A stretch of DNA of 64,000 nucleotides from Pollenia angustigena (lineage: Eukaryota; Arthropoda; Insecta; Diptera; Polleniidae): the NCBI GenBank assembly GCA_930367215.1, contig OV884056.1, positions 91,151,285 to 91,215,284 on the forward strand, in the 5' to 3' direction. The notes below the pieces were generated by a model. The model made no database searches. It saw only the letters and a program-made list of their open reading frames with translations, and was not told the DNA's origin. The position numbers were made by a program, and so were the translations under genes. Below are positions 56,853 to 64,000 of the stretch, in pieces (the first letter of the stretch is position 1; each line of letters starts with the position of its first letter).

Positions 56853-57665
56853 ACCACATATCGTCCACATCCATATCTTCCAATTCGGGCCATAAAAAGT
56901 TCGTTATCATCTCACGATAGCAAACACCCTTCACAGTAACTGCCTGACCGGCCTCATTTTGGAAAAAATGCGGCCCGATGATGCCGCCAGCCTATAAACC
57001 GCACTAAACAGTCACCCTTTGTGGGTGTATTGTTTTTTCGACAAGCACTCTTGGATTAACGTTCGCACAAATGCGGCAATTCTGCATATTGACGAATCCA
57101 CTGAGGTGAAAATGTGCCTCATCACTGAAGATGATTTTCTTCGAAAATGATCCTCCACTTTTGCCATTTCTTGCCACCATTCTGACCATTGACGACGTTT
57201 GGAATGGTCAAGAAGCTTTAGTTATTGAGCCAGTTGCACCTTGTAAGCGTGTAAATGCAAGTCTTTATGCATAATGTTCATCAACTACGAGCGTAAGAGG
57301 TGCAATTGTTGGGCACGACGACGAGTTGAGGTGGACGGCTCTTAAGCCACACTATCGCGAACAGCAACAATATTTTCTGCAGTACGAGCTGTACGAGCAT
57401 GCACTGGTGTTTTCACATCTCCTACAAACCCGGTTTGCTCACATTTACGCACATTTGGACGATTAAATTGACCGAAAAAATCACGAAATGCATCATATGC
57501 ATTTTGATTTGATTGCCTATTTTCATAATAAGCATTAATAACTTCAACGCGTTGCTCGATTGTGTATCTTTCCATAGTTCGAATTGAGTTAGTCTGAAAT
57601 TGAGAAATGTCAAAGGAAATGCAAAAAAAACTTGAAGTTTAGGTGTGGTTCACATTCAACATCGG
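56853..57665 (-). pseudogene. DD41D transposase, 3'-truncated, reverse strand
   Basis: The start at 57575 reads MERYTIEQRVEVINAYYENR, then QFNRPNVRKCEQTG. The catalytic block IIFSDEAHFHLSGFVN (near 57130) keeps the first Asp. After NPRVLVEKTIHPQRVTV the frame hits a stop where relatives have Trp. Sequence resembling the family continues to WPELEDMDVDDMW (about 56860), then stops matching; the second and third catalytic Asp regions are missing. The outer end near 57650 shares GGCCGATGTTGAATGT with the 62.9-kb copy. Confidence 0.85.
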
Positions 57666-57680
57666 CCCTTTATTTACATA

Positions 57681-58460
57681 CACCCAACAAACACGCAGTC
57701 AAACCTTTGATATAAAATTAACTTATCATTTGACATCAAACACAATTTTCAAACCTATTTCAATTGTTTGATTTAAACATTCGAATTCAAATTGATAATT
57801 TTTTGGAATATAAACATTTGGCATACAATGTTTTATCAATTTGAAATCAAATTGTTATCAAATGTTATTCTCAAATCAAAACATAACTTGGCTGCAATGA
57901 AGCAAAAATTAATGTTAACATTAAAAAATGGCGATTGAAATTAAATGTGTTTACAATTAAAGAAAAACTAAAGGTTATGTGAAGTGAATTCGCTGCTAAA
58001 AAACCTTAATTTCTTGTGAAAAATTATTAATTATTTTTGAGTTAAAAATTTATTATAAAGTGTAATAATGCGAAAATAAAACGGGCAAGTGAAGACCGCG
58101 GTGGTACGCCATGACAATCCTTAAAATAAAAAGGAGCCAAGTATTTCGTCTATATTATCATTTAGCTATGGCACCCAATGTTTAGCTGACAGTTTATTTA
58201 AATAAGAAATGAATTTAAATTTAAAAAAGAAATATGTTTTATTTATGTTCCACATTGAAATGAAATCCACATTTGAAAAACATTTAAGAATAACGTTTGA
58301 AAGCAAGTTGAAAATAAATACATTTGTCAATTTGAAAGTAATTTCCCCTTTTTTGAGAATGCTATGATTTTCAAATCATTATCAAACGTTTATCGTTAAA
58401 GAAAAGGTTAGATTTCAAATCATTTTCAATTTGAAATTAAACCACCGTCTTTGTTGGGTA
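57681..58460. mobile_element. Foldback element with CCCAACAAA ends
   Basis: Left CACCCAACAAACACG and the right CGTCTTTGTTGGGTA are inverse and TA flanks both. AATTTGAAAT/ATTTCAAATT, CAAACGTTT and ATCATTTGA words pair across the arms. It adjoins the end of the DD41D copy. Confidence 0.65.
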
Positions 58461-58618
58461 GGCAGTTGTTTAGCTATAAACACAGTATACTGAAATGTTT
58501 ACTTTGGCACACGAAATCTTTGTACAAAATCTGTTTTATTATAACATTGAACATAATCCATCTTGGTCGTTTTTATATAAGAAAAAAAAAATCATCTAAA
58601 TTATTTGTTTATATAAAA

Positions 58619-59064
58619 CTAGCTGGTCGCCCCGGCTTCGCTCGGTAGCTGATTACTAATGGTCGATGGAGCCGTTTTCTGATTTTAGGTAAATCGAAAA
58701 AAGTAAGCGTAAAAGTGGGCGGGGCAATATTTTCTTTACGTAAAAACCTAAGTTGGACCATGCCGATCATTTTAAAGAAAAAATCGTCCAAATCGTTCAA
58801 ATAAATAGAAAAAGTGGGCGTGGTAAATTTTTCTTTCGATGAAAACTGAAAATGGATTAATACGAACATTTGAAAAAAAAATTAGTCAAATCGATTGAGC
58901 AGTTTTCGGATTTTAGATAAATCGAAAAAAAGTGTGCGGGGCAAAATTTTCTTTCCGTAAAAACCTAAGTTGAACCATGGCGATCATTTTAAAGAAAAAA
59001 TCGGTCAAGCCGTTCTCAAGTTATGCGATCAGCAACAGACAACATTTCATTTTTATTATATAGA
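58619..59064 (-). mobile_element. Non-autonomous Helitron, reverse strand
   Basis: In reverse it starts TCTATATAATAAAAATGAAA and ends GCCGGGGCGACCAGCTAG before a T, i.e. 5' TC, 3' GC-rich hairpin and CTAG. The base before TC is T, not the expected A. The body has three diverged direct repeats of about 130-150 bp built around AAGTGGGCG and AAAAACCTAAGTT. Confidence 0.8.
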
Positions 59065-59277
59065 ATATATTTTTAAAATTTTTTTTAACTGAATTTCCCA
59101 AAATATGACTTTGTATTTTTTTTATATTTGGCTTATGTGCTGTTTTCACAATACAAATGATTAAACCTGTGCTAAAATTTATGTGAAAAGCACTCAGTGT
59201 TTTTGGCTAACTATAAGCAGTTTTATTTTATAAAAATCTTATGAAATTGTACTATTTAATGCATTTTTAATTTTCAG

Positions 59278-59390
59278 CTTCTGTGAATTCAAAAAAAGCC
59301 TCTTTGGAAACCGATAGAAGCATTCCTGAGGAATTGAGATATATTCTTAAGGAATACCAAATCCGAAATTTAATGACCTCAAATTATTGA
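59278..59390 (+). CDS. Candidate terminal exon of an unidentified gene
   Basis: After acceptor TTTTAATTTTCAG, one frame reads SVNSKKASLETDRSIPEELR, then YILKEYQIRNLMTSNY, and a TGA. The charged composition and clean acceptor look like a real last exon. No partner exon is identified in the 3 kb upstream and the protein is not recognised. It is too short to exclude chance. Confidence 0.3.
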
Positions 59391-59529
59391 TCGAAATTCT
59401 CTATAGAGGAGATGAAGTATTAGTGTTACAACATTAAGTTTGAGCACCGACAAAGTCGTCACTTAAAAATATCGATTAAAATTCTCTACATAAACACGCG
59501 CCACTTGGCCTAATCTTATGGTGGATTTT

Positions 59530-60266
59530 GAGTGTATAATCCGGCGAAATTTTACACTCGCCCATTCATACTTTACCAATGCACCAACGCACACCCATCT
59601 TCAGCCGTGGTACCCCAACCTCTCATCCTCTTTCAATTCTAAGTCTTCACTGTTTATTTCACAGTCCTGTCCCCCAACACTTTACTAACAAAACTAAAGC
59701 TTCGTACAGACGATGGTCAGATCTTACAATATTGTAAGCAGGCGTTGTCAACAGCAAAATTTTTCTGACAATGGTCCATTGTCAGATGCATTAATTTTGC
59801 ACATCTACAAATGAGCTTACAATGTTCACATAGTTGTTAGACATTATAGCCAAATTTTAATGCAATTTAAGCAACGCTGCTTACCAATATTGTAAGATCT
59901 GACCATCGTCTGTACGAAGCTTAACACATCTTCAACACAGCCAGCATTTCCGACTCAGCCATTTTGTCCATCTCATAAAACGTGCCTCCTACAGAACTTA
60001 TCTTAAGCGCAAAGACACCAATACCTAAGAGAGAAGCAGTTGGGAGCCTCAGCCAACAGCCAGCCAGCTGCCGCGGCATGCCGCACCATCGGGGGCTACT
60101 GATTCCCATGGTACCAAATAAGGAACTCTGGCCAGCATCGGTGTCAAGAAATCATGAAGACTTCTGGACTTCTTTTAATTTTGATTCTTTGCCGGAGGTA
60201 AGCTATGACTGCAACTTACTCGATCCAGAGGATGCAACGGCAAAAGGTGAAATATATTTTATATGA
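59530..60266 (+). other. GC-richer TE-like block split by a MITE
   Basis: CCAACACTTTACTAACA (59674) continues at 59922 after a 224-bp MITE. It then holds a 94-codon frame (59982-60266) with LIPMVPNKELWPASVSRNHE and FNFDSLPEVSYDCNLLDPED. The leader CCCATGGTACCAAATAAGG resembles that in the 50.1-kb block, so both may come from one retrotransposon family. No diagnostic domain. Confidence 0.35.
59698..59921. mobile_element. 224-bp TAA-flanked MITE with near-perfect arms
   Basis: AGCTTCGTACAGACGATGGT, then CAGATCTTACAATATTG, and its inverse form arms of about 37 bp without visible mismatch. TAA flanks both (59695-59697 and 59922-59924). The arm identity suggests recent activity. Confidence 0.92.
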
Positions 60267-60575
60267 TCCCTACACCGCTGGGGCAAATACAAAAGGGATA
60301 TATGCAGCATTTAGCTGTTTTTAAGGTAAAGTGCAATTTGCAAGAAGGACATATCCAAAACCATCCGATTCTCAACGCAGCAGACTCACGATAGTGTGAT
60401 AATGAAATAAGGGAGTGAAGTTAATTAAAAACTATAGACTATTAGCGATCTGCGAATTTAAATCTAGCAAGCTGATGTTTTAAATTATATGAAAAGCAAT
60501 TTCTAAAATGGGTAAAAATATGGGAACTTTGATCCATTTTAGAAGTTCATACCACACCAAAATCCATAAACCTGT

Positions 60576-61214
60576 GGCCGTATTCAGTAATTCGCTAAAG
60601 CTAAATCTCCATCGCTAAAAATCTAAAAAATAGATTTAGCGATTTTTGGATACTGTATTTTGTGCATTGCTAAATTTGGCAGTGCCATAAAAATTTAATT
60701 CTTCGCTAAAATTTTTTTGTTCTCTTAGCGATCGAGATTTAGCTCTCGCTAAAGGTAGAAGTACATACCACGCATTAGTGTGCGCGCGCTCTGTCGTCTT
60801 CTGTCAAAAATGTTGACGTTAAATATTTTGACGCGATTGCGCCAGAAAGTTGGTTAACTTTGAACTTTTTAACACGTTGTGTATTTTTAACAAGTAATCA
60901 GCTGACAATAAAAGGAAAAATTTAACAAATTTGTGATTCATGAAAGAAAAACTTATTGAAGAGATTAAAAAACATACAATATTTATTTATAAAGAATAAA
61001 TTCAATAAAACAACAAAATCTTGATAAACTTTCGAACCCGTTTTTAATGCACAAATAAGTAAACAAATAAAAACAGCTGACAGGAATGGCTTTTGTAACG
61101 CGTGTTGTGTAACTTGCAATTTTTACGCGCTAAAGTTTTTAAACGCACGATACTCGTCGACGAACTAACGCGTGTTATGTACTTTTACCTTAAGCGAATC
61201 ACAGAATACGGCTG
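60576..61214. mobile_element. Foldback MITE hosting another MITE
   Basis: GGCCGTATTCAGTAATTCGC and the inverse GCGAATCACAGAATACGGC are the ends, with TTAGCGAT words along both arms. A second element (60753-61190) splits it and duplicated the TAA of a GCTAA word. Rejoined, the host is about 200 bp. Confidence 0.78.
60753..61190. mobile_element. TAA-flanked MITE nested in a MITE
   Basis: AGGTAGAAGTACATACCACG and AGGTAAAAGTACATAACACG (reverse complement of the right end) pair; TAA flanks both (60750-60752 and 61191-61193). ACGCGTTA-type words and CAGCTGACA lie inside. A fragment of its right end is at 8610-8710 within a hAT. Confidence 0.88.
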
Positions 61215-61764
61215 CTGGTCTAAATATTTATTACAGTTACTATTTATGACAACATGTCTACGATTTACGGTATAAGAAATCATGTCCTAGACGTTATTAA
61301 ATTTTAGAGAATTTTTTTAAACAAATGGACCAATATTTTTAAAGTCATTGAAAATTGTGTTAAGTTTAAGTTTAAAATAGTATTTTCTTTTCTTTAGTGC
61401 CAACATTTTTATAAAAAATCCATTTTGAGTTCCAAAACTTATAACAACTCTATCAATAAGGAGTCAAATGCCCAAAGGTGGCTGTATGTATTCTTTTTTA
61501 AGCGACCAGTAAATAAAATATTGAAAATCCAAAGTATATTTAAATAACTTAGTATTATTTTGTATACGTTTTTCTGTGCCAGTTTGTCTGAAGTTTCCTT
61601 TGGCGCGCACTAACAGACAAACTTTATAAACTTTTGCTTTAAAAAAAAAAACACTTCACTTAAAACTTTACGAATTTATCGAAAAGTTTTTTACAAACAT
61701 TTGCAAACAAAAAACAGATTAAATTTATAAACAACTGCAAAAATACTTTCTCGTCAACACACTG

Positions 61765-61797
<33 letters not shown>

Positions 61798-62515
61798 AAA
61801 ACGCACAGATACTCCTGGAAATACGAGTACATTAACGAGATCCGAATAAAATTATTTAAATGAGAAGCGTTTTATACAAAAATGGTTGTTTATGGATACA
61901 AACTTTTTTTTTAAAAATATTTATATATGTATGTATGTGAGTGTGTTACATAATATACTTTGATGTATATATTTATGTATTTATGTTAAATTATGCGTGT
62001 GTAAGCACATTAAAGTGTTATACATATTTTACTCAACATTTCCACGATTTCCACAGGAAAAGTATCATCATGACATTTTACCAGGAAATGTAATTTGCCA
62101 TTTTTTACAATAATATTTTCTTTTTGCATTTTTATTTAAAAATAACTTTACAATACGCATCAAATGGATTGTATGCAATTACATTAAATGTGTATAAAAA
62201 GCTAAATTTAAAAAAAGAAATTCGAAATATTGTTTTTGGGATAATTTCCCCTTTGATTTTTAGCTATGGGGCTATTAAAATATTCAAAATTTATTGTACC
62301 GGTCAAAAGAGATAAGTTAAAATTTTTAAATTTAAATTAAATAAATATGATTCGTATATGTAAAATTTTTTGATACTTTCCGGAAATACTGGGTTTTAAG
62401 CTTAAAAAGGCGGGATTCATAGCCGATGCTTAATTTTTATAGCTTTTTCCACAGGTGAAAGGGTTAAATAAAAGTTCGTTTTTTTGATAGAACTTTAAAG
62501 CGTTAAAACAAGATA
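61215..62515. other. AT-rich stretch, possible tiny exon
   Basis: A good acceptor TTTCCACAG at 62056 is followed by a 18-codon frame (EKYHHDILPGNVICHFLQ) to TAA at 62111. It is too short to call. Otherwise only a CA microsatellite and TATG repeats. Confidence 0.3.
61765..61793. repeat. CA dinucleotide microsatellite
   Basis: About 14 CA units in AT-rich DNA, likely polymorphic. Confidence 0.95.
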
Positions 62516-62908
62516 ATGGCCATCTATAAAGCCACGGGGAGCATTCGGTGTGGTGAGATATATGGCAGTGATATTCACATTATTACCGATAATAAAGCGG
62601 CCATAAGATCCCTGGAGAGTGTGCTTATCACTCCGAGAATGCCGGATATCTCTGGAGAAGAAAGCGATACATTCAGTGGTTACCCTTTATTGGGTCCCTA
62701 GACACAGGGCCATACATTAAACAGAATGGCTGACTCGTTGGCACATGCAGGAGCAACCTTGAGTCGTAGCGGTTCGACCCATGATAAACGTGTTTCGCTC
62801 CCAAGGAGTAAGCAACTTATTGCACACAAATTTCATCTAATTGCCAGTCAAACGTGGTTTGATGAAACTACATGTGGAGAAATCAGGAAAATCAGGCCCA
62901 TCATATAA
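62516..62908 (+). pseudogene. LINE RNase H domain relic
   Basis: It reads SDIHIITDNKAAIRSLESVL, then after a frameshift HSVVTLYWVPRHRAIH and MADSLAHAGATL, followed by SLPRSKQLIAHKF and TWFDETTCGEIRKI. The TD.KAAI, WVPGH-like and (N)EMADSLA strings are the RNase H signature of I/Jockey-type non-LTR retrotransposons. A shift near 62640-62670 and stops show it is dead. It abuts the DD41D element at 62908. Confidence 0.85.
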
Positions 62909-64000
62909 AGGGTGGTTAAATTTTAATGGCCGATGTTGAATATAAACCACACCTTAACATAAGTTTTTTTTCTGCATTTCATACGACATTTCTCAATTTC
63001 AGACTAACTCAATTTGAACCATGGAAAGATAAACAATCGAGCAACGCCTTAAAGTTATTCAGGCTTACTATGAACATGGGCGTTCAAATCTAACTGCATA
63101 TCATGCACTTCGAGATTTTTTTCGGTCAATTTAATCGTCCAAATGTGCGTACTATCGAAAAAATCGTGCAAAACTTTGAGCAAACACCAGTTCAGCTCGT
63201 ACTGCAGAAAATATTGCTCCTGTTCGGGATAGCGTGGCTGAAGAGCCTCAACTCGTCGTCGTGCACAACAATTGCACCTTTCACGCTCGTCGTTGATGAA
63301 CATTATGCATAAAGACTTGCATTTACACGCTTACAAGGTGCAATCGACTCAAGAACTAAAGCCTCTTGACCATTCCAAACGTCGTTTGTGGTCAAAATAG
63401 TGGCAAGAAATGGCAACAGTGGATGATCAATTTTCGAAGAAAATCATCTTCATTTCACCTCAGTGGATTGGTCAATAAACAGAATTGTCGCATTTGGGCG
63501 AATGAGAATCCAAGAGTGATTGTCGAAAAACCAATGCACCCACAAAGAGTGACTGTTTGGTGCGGCTTATGGGCTGGCGGCATCATCGGGCAGTATTTTT
63601 TCCAAAATAAAGCCGGTCAGGCAGTTACTGTGAATGGTGTTCGCTATCGTGAGATGATAACGAACTTTTTATGGCCCGAATTGGAAGATATGGATGTGGA
63701 AGATATGTGGTTTCAACACGAGGGTGCCACTTGCCACACAGCTAACGAAACAATGGCTCTTTTGCGCGACAAATTCAGTGGCCATATTATCTCACGTGGT
63801 GGCGATGTTAATTGGCCGCCAAGATCATGTGATTTAAAACCGTTGGACTTCTTTCTTTGGGGTTATTTGGAAGAATAGGTGTTCGTCGATAAGCCAGCAA
63901 CAATTCAAGAGCTCAAAGATGAGATAATTCGGCACATTAACGGCATAGAACCTCAATTATGCCTCAGCGTCATCGAAAATTTGGACCATCGGATGGAGGT
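62908..64000 (+). pseudogene. DD41D Tc1/mariner element, cut by window end
   Basis: The element starts AGGGTGGTTAAATTTTAATG, then GGCCGATGTTGAATATAAAC. The transposase begins MER at 63021 but has an immediate stop, a shift near 63120 and others to about 63360. The frame 63366-63878 is long: HLSGLVNKQNCRIWANENPR, GLWAGGIIGQYFFQNKAGQA, FLWPELEDMDVEDMWFQ, then CDLKPLDFFLWGY. The first catalytic Asp block is deleted to RKSSSFHLSG. The second Asp is Glu (FQHEGATCH). From that position to the Asp of PLDFF there are 41 residues, hence DD41D. A TAG at 63876 precedes continuing VFVDKPATIQELKDEIIRHI. It encodes no active enzyme. Confidence 0.88.

Noticed and set aside
62057..62113. 18-codon terminal exon after TTTCCACAG
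   Set aside because: Too short to separate from a chance acceptor; mentioned only inside the regional note.

Overview
This window is eukaryotic nuclear DNA: AT-rich, gene-poor and crowded with transposable elements (TEs). It contains spliced coding sequence with ordinary GT/AG borders and no bacterial operon structure. One host gene is recognisable, the 3' end of a Cab45/SDF4-type EF-hand protein (Drosophila gene name scf, 'supercoiling factor'). Together with the kinds of TE present (DD41D Tc1/mariner, hAT, FLYWCH-type MULE, Helitrons, many TTA/TAA-flanked MITEs), this points to a brachyceran fly, probably a calyptrate such as a blow fly or muscid. The species is an inference.

Layout. 1-9.6 kb: nested MITE-type repeats (two composite copies of a CACTG-ended element carrying a hairpin-ended repeat), a dead DD41D transposase, and a hAT element with a perfect 8-bp target duplication inside another MITE. 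9.6-21.1 kb: three tandem copies of a 3.6-4.0 kb unit, nearly identical, with an informative mosaic of differences. 21.1-28.5 kb: hAT-in-hAT insertions, and a second nest of two younger elements in a 2.3-kb hAT, which itself sits in one copy of a direct repeat. 29.0-33.5 kb: a Mutator-like element with 9-bp target duplication and FLYWCH/transposase remnants, partly tandem-duplicated; the two halves give a filled/empty site pair for a MITE. 33.5-42 kb: a LINE reverse-transcriptase relic, two inverted 0.9-kb MITEs with tRNA-like internal promoters, and a large long-TIR element with a decayed intron-containing gene. 42-48.3 kb: a Helitron, a hAT transposase C-terminus and several MITEs. 50.1-51.8 kb: a GC-richer, Q-rich TE-like block. 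52.6-53.45 kb: the scf exons. 53.7-61.2 kb: a swarm of 3-bp-TSD MITEs, a truncated DD41D element, a Helitron and an orphan terminal exon. 62.5-64 kb: a LINE RNase H relic next to a third DD41D copy cut by the window edge.

Apart from scf, nearly every protein signal is a broken transposase or retrotransposon fragment. The clearest overall pattern is how many different palindromic families use a 3-bp TTA/TAA target. Long open frames in the AT-rich stretches mostly look like chance. All boundaries were read by eye; none was checked by alignment or database search.
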